Assembly (NCBI GenBank): GCA_951813255.1
Contig: OX638353.1
Span: forward strand, 744,001 to 808,000
Length of the DNA stretch: 64,000 nucleotides
Origin: an uncultured Dehalococcoidia bacterium
GTDB taxonomy: Bacteria; Chloroflexota; Dehalococcoidia; Lucifugimonadales; JAAXIE01
Reading direction: 5' to 3'
Shown: positions 15,581 to 23,585 of the stretch, piece after piece
Numbering within the stretch: position 1 is the stretch's first letter
How the letters are laid out: every line of letters starts with the position of its first letter
Translations under genes and position numbers: made by a program
Notes under the pieces: generated by a model
The model's database searches: none
Seen by the model: the letters and a program-made list of their open reading frames with translations, nothing else
Told to the model about the DNA's origin: nothing

Positions 15581-16705
15581 ATGGACCTATCGCTGAACCA
15601 AGCCCAGGAGATGCTCAAGTCCACGGCCCAGGACTTCATCCAACGGGAATACCCCAAGGAGAAGTTGCTGGAGTTGGAGAGGACGGATACAGGCTGCACG
15701 CATGAGTTGTGGGAGCGGGCTGCTGGCTTGGGCTGGCTGGGTATGCCGGTGCCCACGGAGTATGGCGGGGAAGGGCTGTCGCTGACGGACACGGCGGTGC
15801 TGTTCCAGGAGTTGGGGCGGGGGCCGGTGGTGGGGCCGCACTTCTCTTCGGGCGTGCTGGGATCGTTGTTGCTGTTGGAGGGTGGGACGGAGGCGCAGAA
15901 GAGGGAGTGGTTGCCGCAGGTGTGCCGTGGTTCGATGGTGCTTGGGGCTGCCATCAGCGACCCTGACCGGAGTTGGGGTCCGGGGGCTGTGCAGATGACG
16001 CCCGGCCAGCGGAACGGCGACTATGTGCTGAACGGTACCAAGCTGTTCGTGCAGGATGCTGCGATGGCGACGCACCTGGTTTGTGGGGTGCGAACGGGGC
16101 AGGGTGAGGATGGCGTGGGGCTGCTGCTGGTGGACGCGAGTCTGCCGGGTGTGGCCGTGCGCAATCTGCCGGGGTTTCTGGGGCAGAGCGCTGAGGTGAC
16201 TTTCGATAACGTGGCTGTTTCTCGCGACAAACTGCTTGGGGAGGCCACCGAGGGGGGTTGGGGGATGTTGGAGGCGACGCTGCAGAAGGCGTTGCCTGTG
16301 ATGTGCGCGTACCAAGTGGGCGGGTGTGAGGCGGTGTTCGAGATGTCCGTTGCCTACAGCCGTACGCGGGTGCAGTTCGGGACACCGGTGGGGAGGTTCC
16401 AACGGGTGCAGGACCACATCATCAATTTGGTGAACCACTTGGATGCGGCGCGGTGGACGACGTATGAGGCACTGTGGAAGCTGGATTCGGGGCGGCCGGC
16501 GCGGGATGCGGTGCATCTGGCGAAGGCGGTCACGGCTGAGGGGCACTACCAAGCGTGCAACTACGCGCATGAGGTGCATGCTGGGGTGGGGAGCATGATT
16601 GAGTATGGGCTGGCAATGCACACGAAGATGTCGCGGACGCTGTACTCGTACTTGGGGGACCCGAAATATCACCGGCGGCAACTGGCTGATGCGATTGGGT
16701 TGTAG
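15581..16705 (+). CDS. Acyl-CoA dehydrogenase, small partner
   Basis: A 374-residue acyl-CoA dehydrogenase homologue, shorter and more divergent than its neighbour. It keeps the N-terminal helix (LSLNQAQEMLKSTAQDFIQ), GMPVPTEYGGEGLSLTDTAV, AEVTFDNVAVSRDKLLGEA and the RVQFGTPVGRFQRVQDHI block, plus the terminal VGSMIEYGLAMHTKMSRTL. The middle domain lacks the usual TEP motif (it reads AISDPDRSWGPG), so FAD binding may be shared with the partner. AGGAG precedes the ATG. Likely catabolic. Confidence 0.86.
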   Translation: MDLSLNQAQEMLKSTAQDFIQREYPKEKLLELERTDTGCTHELWERAAGLGWLGMPVPTEYGGEGLSLTDTAVLFQELGRGPVVGPHFSSGVLGSLLLLEGGTEAQKREWLPQVCRGSMVLGAAISDPDRSWGPGAVQMTPGQRNGDYVLNGTKLFVQDAAMATHLVCGVRTGQGEDGVGLLLVDASLPGVAVRNLPGFLGQSAEVTFDNVAVSRDKLLGEATEGGWGMLEATLQKALPVMCAYQVGGCEAVFEMSVAYSRTRVQFGTPVGRFQRVQDHIINLVNHLDAARWTTYEALWKLDSGRPARDAVHLAKAVTAEGHYQACNYAHEVHAGVGSMIEYGLAMHTKMSRTLYSYLGDPKYHRRQLADAIGL

Positions 16706-16737
16706 GTAACTATGGCAGCCACGTCTTCCTTGATAAT

Positions 16738-16759
16738 ATAGTATCAGAAATGATACTAT
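16738..16759. promoter_or_regulatory. Palindromic operator overlapping the hicA start
   Basis: ATAGTATCA (16738-16746), GAAA, TGATACTAT (16751-16759) is a perfect 9-bp inverted repeat whose last two bases are the first two of the hicA start codon (16758-16760). It is AT-rich against a G+C-rich background. It is the expected place for HicB or the HicAB complex to bind and repress. A TTGATA at 16730-16735 could be part of the embedded promoter. Confidence 0.7.
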
Positions 16760-17003
16760 GAGGGAGGACGTCGAATGGCTTCGCGCAAATCCTGGAGGCA
16801 TACGATTCTCTGACTTGGTGAGGATATGCGACAGATGGTTTGGGCAGCCGCGACAAGGCGGCACGAGCCACCGAATCTACAGTACGCCTTGGTCGGGAGA
16901 CCCGCGCGTGAATATCCAGAATAAGCGCGGGATGGCGAAGGCGTATCAGGTGAGACAGGTGGTAAAGGCTATCGAGAGGCTGACGGAGAGTATGCGATGC
17001 TAG
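16758..17003 (+). CDS. hicA: HicA-family mRNA interferase toxin
   Basis: An 81-residue protein of the HicA double-stranded-RNA-binding-like fold. It carries the family core GTSHRIYSTPWSGDPRVNIQ with the catalytic His in G-x-S-H, followed by KAYQVRQVVKAIERL. This longer HicA subtype has an N-terminal IRFSDLVRICDRWFGQP segment. HicA cleaves mRNA and is neutralised by HicB. It overlaps hicB by 7 nt. The start codon is embedded in the operator palindrome, so translation is probably from a leaderless or very short leader. Confidence 0.88.
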   Translation: MREDVEWLRANPGGIRFSDLVRICDRWFGQPRQGGTSHRIYSTPWSGDPRVNIQNKRGMAKAYQVRQVVKAIERLTESMRC

Positions 17004-17326
17004 AGCATTACACATACCGGGTTACCTGGTCTCCCGAGGACCAGGAGTACGTGGGCCTATGTGCCGAATTCCCGTCCCTAAGCTGGTTGGCAGAGACTTG
17101 TGAGGCGGCTTTCGCTGGGATCCGAGAAGTGGTTGTCGGATGCGTAGCTGATATGCAGGAAAGCGGGGAGGAAGCGCCAGAGCCTTTCGCCGACCGCACC
17201 TACAGCGGCAAGTTCATGGTGAGAGTGCCTCCGGAAATCCACCGCGCATTGACGATACGAGCTGCGGAAGAAGGCGTAAGTCTAAACCGGCTAATAAGCG
17301 CCAGACTGGCCCAAGAATCCCCATGA
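16997..17326 (+). CDS. hicB: HicB-family antitoxin
   Basis: A 109-residue antitoxin. The N-terminal partial RNase H fold (YRVTWSPEDQEYVGLCAEFP) binds the toxin, and the C-terminal ribbon-helix-helix (FMVRVPPEIHRALTIRAAEE then SLNRLISARLA) binds DNA. It probably autoregulates via the palindrome at 16738-16759. Confidence 0.88.
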   Translation: MLEHYTYRVTWSPEDQEYVGLCAEFPSLSWLAETCEAAFAGIREVVVGCVADMQESGEEAPEPFADRTYSGKFMVRVPPEIHRALTIRAAEEGVSLNRLISARLAQESP

Positions 17327-17403
17327 CATTGGCTATCGGAACGTCTTTCAACTGCGCTTTAGCTACTACAGGCGAACCGTCGAAAGAATGTGAGGGCTAA
17401 GCC

Positions 17404-18573
17404 ATGATGAAGCAGACGGCTGACGTGGTGGTGGTTGGCGGCGGCGTCATGGGCTGCAGCATCCTCTATAACCTCGCCTCTCGCGGGGTGACTAACACGT
17501 TGTTGCTGGAGCGGAGTGTGCTGGGGTCGGGCTCGACTGGGCGGTCGCAGGCGATTATCAGGACGCATTACTCCAACCCGTTCACTGCTGCGATGGCTTG
17601 GGAGAGTTTGCAGATTTACCGGGACTTCCAACAGAGGCTGGGCGGGCCTTCGGGGTTTGTGGAGACGGGGTATTTCGTGATGGTGGGTGAGGATGACCGT
17701 GAGGCGATGGAGTCGAATATCACTCTCAACCGAACGGTGGGAATAGACACGTATCTGGTGAGCTTGGAGGAGGCGGCGACCATTGCGCCGATGCTGGATG
17801 TGAATGGCGTAACCTCGGTGGCGTATGAGCCACGGTCGGGGTATGCCGACCCGTATGCGGTGACCACGACGTATGCACGGGCCGCGCGAGAGTTGGGGGC
17901 AACGGTGCAGATGGGCACCGAGGCGCTGTCGGTGCAGGTGGAGAATGGCCGGGTGACAGGAGTGGTCACGAATGCCGGTACGGTGGCTACCGATACCGTA
18001 GTTGTGGCGGCTGGGCCGTGGGCACCGCCGCTACTGGGGCCGCTGGGTTTCGACATACCGTTGGAGCCGGTGCGACATCAGGTGGTGCAGATACAGAGAC
18101 CGTGGGACATACTGCCGCAGCACCCTGCGGTGGCGGACATCGCCACTAAGGCGTCGTTCCGGCCCGATGGCGATCAGTTCACGCTGATCGGGGTGGGCGA
18201 AGACGAGATAGTGGACCGGGATAGCTTCAATCCGGCTGTTGATCTGGAGCCAGCGGCCGCTGCCTTCGAGCGGGCCTCCCGGCGGATGCCTGCCTTGGGT
18301 CAAGGCTACTTCCGTGGGGGCTGGGCTGGCCTGTTCACCGTTACGCCGGACTGGCACCCGGTGTTGGACCGGGTGGAGGGGGCTGAAGGGGCGTATTGCG
18401 CCGTCGGGTTCAGCGGTCACGGCTTCAAGCTGGCGCCGATGATCGGCACCGTCATGTCCGAGTTGGTCACGGAAGGGGAGGCGACGAGCGTTGACATAAA
18501 ACCGCTACGCGCCTCCCGCTTCTCCGAGGGTGACCTAGTACGCTCCAGCTACCGTTACTCTGTGCTGGCTTAG
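17404..18573 (+). CDS. FAD-dependent oxidoreductase (DadA/sarcosine-oxidase family)
   Basis: A 389-residue protein with an N-terminal FAD Rossmann motif VVVVGGGVMGCSILYNLASR (GxGxxG at 12-17) followed by LGSGSTGRSQAIIRTHYSN, typical of the glycine oxidase / sarcosine oxidase / D-amino-acid dehydrogenase family. The C-terminal AVGFSGHGFKLAPMIGTVMS closes the FAD site. These oxidise C-N bonds of amino acids or N-methyl compounds. The gene stands alone, so the substrate is unknown. Confidence 0.85.
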   Translation: MMKQTADVVVVGGGVMGCSILYNLASRGVTNTLLLERSVLGSGSTGRSQAIIRTHYSNPFTAAMAWESLQIYRDFQQRLGGPSGFVETGYFVMVGEDDREAMESNITLNRTVGIDTYLVSLEEAATIAPMLDVNGVTSVAYEPRSGYADPYAVTTTYARAARELGATVQMGTEALSVQVENGRVTGVVTNAGTVATDTVVVAAGPWAPPLLGPLGFDIPLEPVRHQVVQIQRPWDILPQHPAVADIATKASFRPDGDQFTLIGVGEDEIVDRDSFNPAVDLEPAAAAFERASRRMPALGQGYFRGGWAGLFTVTPDWHPVLDRVEGAEGAYCAVGFSGHGFKLAPMIGTVMSELVTEGEATSVDIKPLRASRFSEGDLVRSSYRYSVLA

Positions 18574-18603
18574 GGAATAACCAGCCGGAGAACAAGCTGA
18601 GAA

Positions 18604-19020
18604 CTACGGACGTTCGCTGAGCCCCAGCGCTTGGATGCCAGCGCGGGCACAGTCTTCGTCCTCTTGGGACGTCCCGCCACTGCCGCCGATGGCTCCTACC
18701 AGTTCGCCGTTGCGATAGACGGGAAGCGCACCCTGGCCCGGTATCATGTGCCCGCCCTCCATGGCCATGAATCCACGGAAGATTGCCCGCTGGGAGTTGT
18801 CTTCGAGTTCGCCGCTGGGACGGCCGAAAGAAGCTGCCGCCACTGCTTTGCCCCGGGATACGGCAGGCGTGCGCCACGGGGCGCCGTCGAGGCGGCACAT
18901 GCAGATGAGGTCGCCTCGGGGGTCTACCACTGATACCGAGCCCTTGAAACTTATGGACAATGCGTGGGCCTTGGCCGCTGCCAGTGCCCGTTCCGCCTCT
19001 TCGAGATTCAACCAAGCCAT
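18604..19020 (-). CDS. HbpS/GlcG-family heme-binding-like protein
   Basis: A 138-residue single-domain protein of the GlcG/HbpS (DUF336) family: SVSVVDPRGDLICMCRLDGA, TPAVSRGKAVAAASFGRPS and the glycine-rich GELVGAIGGSGGTSQEDEDC. Members bind heme or corrinoids, or sit with glycolate and diol catabolism. It converges with the FAD oxidoreductase. AAAGGAGG precedes the ATG at 19018-19020. Confidence 0.82.
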   Translation of the reverse strand: MAWLNLEEAERALAAAKAHALSISFKGSVSVVDPRGDLICMCRLDGAPWRTPAVSRGKAVAAASFGRPSGELEDNSQRAIFRGFMAMEGGHMIPGQGALPVYRNGELVGAIGGSGGTSQEDEDCARAGIQALGLSERP

Positions 19021-19246
19021 GTTGCTTCCTCCTTTGAACGTTGAGCCTTGTACGTGTTGCGCCCGGCATTATAGGGCGGAAGCATGCCCGGCGCGCAACG
19101 ACCCATGACACTTCGTTGCTGCGGGGGCAAGGGGTGTGTGCTAAGATAGGCCTGATTAAACCTTTGAGCACTGAGGAGGGCCTCCGGGGGGCACAGGGCC
19201 GAAAAAGGGCCTCCCGAAAAGTGGGCGAGATGATTGAGGGAATACA

Positions 19247-19438
19247 ATGACCACCGAAGCGGATGGAAGTCTTGCCGTAACATTGGGGCGTCTCGAAGAG
19301 GGCCAGCGCCATATCATCGACCGCCTCGACAGAATAGAAAATCGGCTTGACCGGGCTATCTTTACCGCCGCCGTTGTTGCCGCGACCATAGCGGCGGCTG
19401 GCCTTGCGGGATTCATCGCCGTAGCGCTTCTCGCATAA
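19247..19438 (+). CDS. Small coiled-coil/single-membrane-helix protein
   Basis: A 63-residue protein with a polar heptad-like segment (LEEGQRHIIDRLDRIENRLD) and one C-terminal membrane helix (AAVVAATIAAAGLAGFIAVA). This is the layout of small holin-accessory or hemolysin-XhlA-like proteins, which are common and usually hypothetical. GAGGG precedes the ATG with proper spacing, and it lies between a divergent gene and a CoA-transferase. Confidence 0.6.
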   Translation: MTTEADGSLAVTLGRLEEGQRHIIDRLDRIENRLDRAIFTAAVVAATIAAAGLAGFIAVALLA

Positions 19439-19495
19439 AGCCACAGACGAGGTAGTCCTTTGATGTGACCCACCACCTAAGGGAGGTAAGAGGAC

Positions 19496-20701
19496 GTGGA
19501 CAAAGCTCTGGAAGGAATCAAGGTCATCGACCTGACCCAGTTCGAGGCGGGCACCTCCTGCACGGAGACCCTAGCTTGGATGGGGGCCGACGTCATCAAA
19601 ATTGAAGAGCCCAATCACGGCGACCCCGGTCGCCGCAGCCGGACTGACCAAGAGGGGGTCGACAGCCACTACTTCATATTGCTGAACATGAACAAGCGAA
19701 GCGTGACGCTTAACCTCAGGACCGAAACCGGCAAGACCATGTTCCTCGACATGGTGCGTCAAGGGGACATCGTTGCCGAGAACATGGCCCCCGGCGCCAT
19801 GGAGAGGCTGGGCTTGGGCTATGACGTGCTGAAAGAGGTCAACCCACGCATCATAATGGCGCGCATAAAGGGTTTCGGTACCACCGGTCCCTACAGCGAC
19901 TACAAGTCCTTCGACATGATTGCCCAAGCCACCGGCGGGGCGATGACCCTGACGGGCTTCCCGGGCAGCCCGCCTCTCAAGCCCGGCCCCACAATCGGCG
20001 ACACGGGCACTGGGCTGCACGCTGCCATAGGTATCCTGTCCGCCCTGTGGCAGCGGGAGCGCACAGGCCAGGGACAGGTGGTTGAAGTCTCCATGCAGGA
20101 CGCGGTGATGAACTTCTGCCGTGTCCGCCTGCGCGACTATTACCAGACTGGCGAGTCACCGGAGCGCCCCAGCAATACCATCCCGGGCTCTGCGCCGGGA
20201 GACATCTATCGTTGCAAGCCCGGCGGTGTGGATGACTACTGCTTCATATATTGCCAACCGGTACGTCCCCACATGTGGGACACGCTCTTGACGGTGATCG
20301 GTCGTGAGGACCTGATTGGCCACCCCGACTACTCAAGCTCCCAGTGGCGCATTGACCATGCTGATGAGGTGAACCAGATCATCGAATCCTGGACCATGCA
20401 GCACACCAAGCAAGAGGTGATGCAACTGCTGGGCGAGGCGGGGGTTCCCGCTGGGGCCACACTGAACGCCGTCGACCTGCACCAGGACCCACACCTGATC
20501 GAGCGCGGGATGATTGCAGATGTGGACCACCAGATACGCGGTGCGATGAAACTACCCGGCTGTCCCATCAAGCTGAGCGAGTCTCCGGTGGACATCACTA
20601 CATCGCCTCTTCTGGGAGAGCACAACGCCGAGGTATATGCCGATATGTTCGGCTACACCGAAGAGGACCTGGCCAAGCTGAAGGAAGAGAAGGTCATCTA
20701 G
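19496..20701 (+). CDS. CaiB/BaiF CoA-transferase, formyl-CoA-transferase-like
   Basis: A 401-residue class III CoA-transferase, the closest of the paralogues here to formyl/oxalyl-CoA transferase. N-terminus LEGIKVIDLTQFEAGTSCTE; catalytic D169 in GPTIGDTGTGLHAAIG, at the same number as Asp169 of O. formigenes Frc. The GTG start at 19496 is supported by GGGAGG upstream. No oxalyl-CoA decarboxylase is nearby, so oxalate use is not proven. Confidence 0.88.
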   Translation: MDKALEGIKVIDLTQFEAGTSCTETLAWMGADVIKIEEPNHGDPGRRSRTDQEGVDSHYFILLNMNKRSVTLNLRTETGKTMFLDMVRQGDIVAENMAPGAMERLGLGYDVLKEVNPRIIMARIKGFGTTGPYSDYKSFDMIAQATGGAMTLTGFPGSPPLKPGPTIGDTGTGLHAAIGILSALWQRERTGQGQVVEVSMQDAVMNFCRVRLRDYYQTGESPERPSNTIPGSAPGDIYRCKPGGVDDYCFIYCQPVRPHMWDTLLTVIGREDLIGHPDYSSSQWRIDHADEVNQIIESWTMQHTKQEVMQLLGEAGVPAGATLNAVDLHQDPHLIERGMIADVDHQIRGAMKLPGCPIKLSESPVDITTSPLLGEHNAEVYADMFGYTEEDLAKLKEEKVI

Positions 20702-20750
20702 CCCGCTGGGGCCCTTCTGGAAGCGCCCCGGTCGAGAGTGGAGGCTAGCG

Positions 20751-21209
20751 TTGCGTCGTAAAGCTGCGCTGGCCTTTCTCTTATTCGTGGCAGTGGCCCT
20801 GCTGTTGGGCCTGTTGGGTATGTCTGCGGTCGGCTGTAAAGAGAGACCAACATCCCCGCCCACGCGCCTGTCTCTTCCCACGGCTACCCCGGTTGCGACA
20901 GCGCCCACGATGCCTGCGCCTACCACCGATGCCTCAGGGCAGGAAGGCTTCGAACTGGAGTTGGTGATAGACCCTCCGGGTGCGGGCTTTGTGGCTGCCA
21001 TCCCGCCCTTCGGCCCCTACGCACCCGGCACCAGTGTCACCTTGGCCGTCATACCCCCAAGGGTGCCTCCCTACGTGTTCACCGAGTGGACCGGCGATGC
21101 TTCGGGCACGGAGCGGGGCGTCCAAGTGGTGATGGACGGGCCCAAGCGGGTGGTGGCGCGGTTCCGCAATCCCTACATCACACCTACGCCATCTCCAGAG
21201 GAGGAGTGA
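20751..21209 (+). CDS. Secreted lipoprotein-like protein with an InlB-type repeat domain
   Basis: A 152-residue protein. An N-terminal hydrophobic segment (ALAFLLFVAVALLLGLLG) ends in SAVGC, an imperfect lipobox, then a P/T/A-rich linker and a single domain resembling divergent InlB B-repeats (GTSVTLAVIPP ... YVFTEWTGDASGTERG ... KRVVARF). It would be displayed on the outer face of the membrane. The TTG start follows GGAGG. It ends 9 nt before the next lipoprotein, forming an operon. Confidence 0.65.
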   Translation: MRRKAALAFLLFVAVALLLGLLGMSAVGCKERPTSPPTRLSLPTATPVATAPTMPAPTTDASGQEGFELELVIDPPGAGFVAAIPPFGPYAPGTSVTLAVIPPRVPPYVFTEWTGDASGTERGVQVVMDGPKRVVARFRNPYITPTPSPEEE

Positions 21210-21218
21210 GTCCTACTG

Positions 21219-22103
21219 ATGATTAGGCGCGTGATTTGGAATGCGATCCTGGCAGTGTGCTTGCTGGCAGGTGTCGTGGCCTGCTCCGCAGAAGAAGAGT
21301 CATCGCCACCACCTGACTATCTGGTGGCGGTGCTTTCGCAAGACCTCAGCGTAGGTCCCCAACGGGTAGCCTTCATTATCCTCGATCCAGAAAGAGAACA
21401 GATACAAGTCCCTCAAGTGGAACTCACAACCTACTACCTGGGCGAGGACCGAGAGGCTGCTGGCGAGCAGCGGGAGGCCGCCACCGCAGTATTCCGGGCT
21501 TGGCCCATAGGCGATACTGGACTGTACAGTGCCCGGGTGAACTTTGAAGAAGCCGGACAGTGGCGGGCGGAGGTTGCAGTGACTCCGCTGGGCGAGGCTG
21601 CTCGGTCTGTGGAAGGATACTTTGGGGTCAGCCAGAGGAGCTTCACTCCAGCCATCGGGAGCGATGCGCCGAGGAGCGTTACCAAGACTGTGGGCGACGT
21701 TCCCTCGCTGGAACAGCTAACCTCGTCGGCCAGCCCGGACCCGACCCTGTACCAGATTTCCGTAGCGGATGCTGTAACGTCGGGCATGCCGACGCTGATC
21801 GCCTTCTCCACACCGGCTTACTGCAGCACGGCCACTTGCGGGCCACAACTTGAGGTGGTGCGGGAACTAGAGGCCGAATTTGGTGGGCAGGCCAACTTCA
21901 TCCATGTTGAGATATATGACAACCCTCATGAAATCCAGGGTGATCTGCGCAATGCCCAGCGCGCTCCCGCTGTCGCCGAATGGGGATTGCCCAATGAGCC
22001 GTGGACGTTTGTGGTGGATGGAGAGGGGAAGGTGGCGGACAAGTTTGAGGCGTTTACGGGCAGGGATGAGTTGGAGGAGTCGTTGGTGGGGGTGATTGGG
22101 TAG
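21219..22103 (+). CDS. Thioredoxin-fold lipoprotein
   Basis: A 294-residue lipoprotein: signal peptide with lipobox LLAGVVAC (Cys22), a beta-rich N-terminal domain (about 35-145), then a thioredoxin-like domain. The segment PTLIAFSTPAYCSTATCGPQ has two Cys separated by four residues, unlike the CxxC of classical thioredoxins, and is followed by FIHVEIYDNPHEI and WTFVVDGEGKV. It may handle disulfides or metals outside the cell, or be a structural member. It is coupled to the preceding lipoprotein gene. Confidence 0.75.
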   Translation: MIRRVIWNAILAVCLLAGVVACSAEEESSPPPDYLVAVLSQDLSVGPQRVAFIILDPEREQIQVPQVELTTYYLGEDREAAGEQREAATAVFRAWPIGDTGLYSARVNFEEAGQWRAEVAVTPLGEAARSVEGYFGVSQRSFTPAIGSDAPRSVTKTVGDVPSLEQLTSSASPDPTLYQISVADAVTSGMPTLIAFSTPAYCSTATCGPQLEVVRELEAEFGGQANFIHVEIYDNPHEIQGDLRNAQRAPAVAEWGLPNEPWTFVVDGEGKVADKFEAFTGRDELEESLVGVIG

Positions 22104-22159
22104 GGGTGTGGCAGCTTGGGTGTACACTACGGCGATTGCACTAACCATGAGGGATCGCG

Positions 22160-23116
22160 ATGCTTGATGATCTGGTGGAAGTGATAAACACGCTTAAGGC
22201 GCGGATGGCGGACTACCGCGAAAGCCTGCAGGACAACGAGACTCGCACCCGAACCGCGCTAATTGACCCGCTGTTACGGGCATTGGGCTGGGACGTGTCA
22301 GACCCTGCGCTGGTCACGCCTGAATATAATGTGGGCAGCCGCCGGCCAGACTACGCCCTACTAAACGATAACGCTGGTCCCTGCGCCTTGTTGGAAGCGA
22401 AGAAACTCGGAGAGCCGTTAGGGAACCACCAAGAGCAGATGGTCAGAGACGCCAACATGGCTGGCATTCCCTACGCCGGTTTGACGGATGGGAATCGCTG
22501 GGAATTATACAGAGTTTTTGAAGCTAGACCTTTAGCTGAACGTCGTATCCTAAGCGTGATTATTGCCGATGCTCCCGCACATGAAGTTGCACTGCAACTC
22601 CTGATGCTTTGGAGACCCAATCTGCAATCCGGGCAACCAATGCAAGCGAATGAGCCAATTCTCGTCAGTGAAGAAGCTTTGCTGCCGGTTCCGCAAACAC
22701 CTGCCCCACCCTTGGACCCTACTCCAGATTCTGGATGGACACCGATTACCGGGCTTCCTCAGGACGTGAGTTGGCGGAATCACCCTTCAAGGGTGCGGTT
22801 TCCCAACGGCGACGAGGAGGGGGTCTCCGGTCGGAAATGGAAGTTTGTTCTGGTTGAAGTTGCCGAGTGGCTAATCCGGAACTATGGTCTCTCACAACAT
22901 CAATGCCCTATTGGACGCGAACCGAGCAAGCATATAATTCACAGCGAGGCAGTGCATCCGACCAGCAAGCCTTTCTTCCACCCCGCTCAGTTGTCAAACG
23001 GTTTGTTCGTCGCCGCACACGCCAGCGCCCAGAACATTGCCGACGACTGCATAGCCCTAGTACAACAATTTCACCAAGACCCTTCGCAATTTCAATTGAG
23101 ATTGTCGGGGCCTTAG
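22160..23116 (+). CDS. Orphan HsdR N-terminal-like nuclease domain protein
   Basis: A 318-residue protein whose first about 130 residues match the type I restriction R-subunit N-terminal endonuclease fold: ETRTRTALIDPLLRALGWD, RRPDYALLNDN with D64, then LLEAKK with E79-A-K81, a PD-(D/E)xK site. The C-terminal half has no helicase motor and ends in a domain of unknown type (WKFVLVEVAEWLIRNYGL). No hsdM or hsdS is nearby, so this is an orphan nuclease-like protein of unknown role, perhaps phage defence. Its codon use is less G+C-rich than its neighbours. Confidence 0.7.
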   Translation: MLDDLVEVINTLKARMADYRESLQDNETRTRTALIDPLLRALGWDVSDPALVTPEYNVGSRRPDYALLNDNAGPCALLEAKKLGEPLGNHQEQMVRDANMAGIPYAGLTDGNRWELYRVFEARPLAERRILSVIIADAPAHEVALQLLMLWRPNLQSGQPMQANEPILVSEEALLPVPQTPAPPLDPTPDSGWTPITGLPQDVSWRNHPSRVRFPNGDEEGVSGRKWKFVLVEVAEWLIRNYGLSQHQCPIGREPSKHIIHSEAVHPTSKPFFHPAQLSNGLFVAAHASAQNIADDCIALVQQFHQDPSQFQLRLSGP

Positions 23117-23137
23117 CCCATTAATTGCGTACCGACC

Positions 23138-23440
23138 CTAATCCGTAAGCCGCACCGCCGACAATCCCTCTGCCGCCTCGCGGTAGCAGACCACGACTTT
23201 CTCGAAGCGGGCTTTGTGTTGGAGGAGGTGGGAGGTGGAGAAGGTGACGGTGGGTTCGATGGTGAACTCCCAGATGCGCCCGTTGTTGTCGCGGACGGTG
23301 AGGGATTCGGGGAGACCGAAGGGCGGGCCTAGGGCTTGTTCTACCTGACCTTCGATGCGTTTCAGGCCGTCACAGTTGTCGCAGGCCGTCGCGGACAGCA
23401 TCAATAGGAGCGCTAGAGGCAATAACGCGACTCGCCACAT
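23138..23440 (-). CDS. Small lipoprotein, hypothetical
   Basis: A 100-residue protein. MWRVALLPLALLLMLSATAC is a signal peptide with a clear lipobox (SATAC, Cys20), followed by DNCDG, a charged central domain and a C-terminal VVVCYREAAEGLS. The start at 23438-23440 was chosen to place the signal peptide at the N-terminus; the upstream extension is rejected. It is divergent from the nitroreductase gene. Function unknown. Confidence 0.6.
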   Translation of the reverse strand: MWRVALLPLALLLMLSATACDNCDGLKRIEGQVEQALGPPFGLPESLTVRDNNGRIWEFTIEPTVTFSTSHLLQHKARFEKVVVCYREAAEGLSAVRLTD

Positions 23441-23585
23441 TGGGTCGATTCTAGCTGTCGGTTTGTGAGCTTGGGAAGGCCCGCAGGGTGACAGGTTTCG
23501 GTTGACACCCATGGAGGGCCGACTTACCATGGCCCAAGCTCACAGCTACGAATGCCGTAGTGGAGACGTGACCGAGGAGACGTTC

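Noticed and set aside
16730..16759. Conventional promoter with -10 at TACTAT for hicA
   Set aside because: TTGATA and TACTAT are 18 bp apart, but the start site would then fall after the start codon; kept only as part of the operator entry.
15587..16864. 425-codon minus-strand open frame
   Set aside because: Shadow of the second acyl-CoA dehydrogenase, caused by G-rich third positions.
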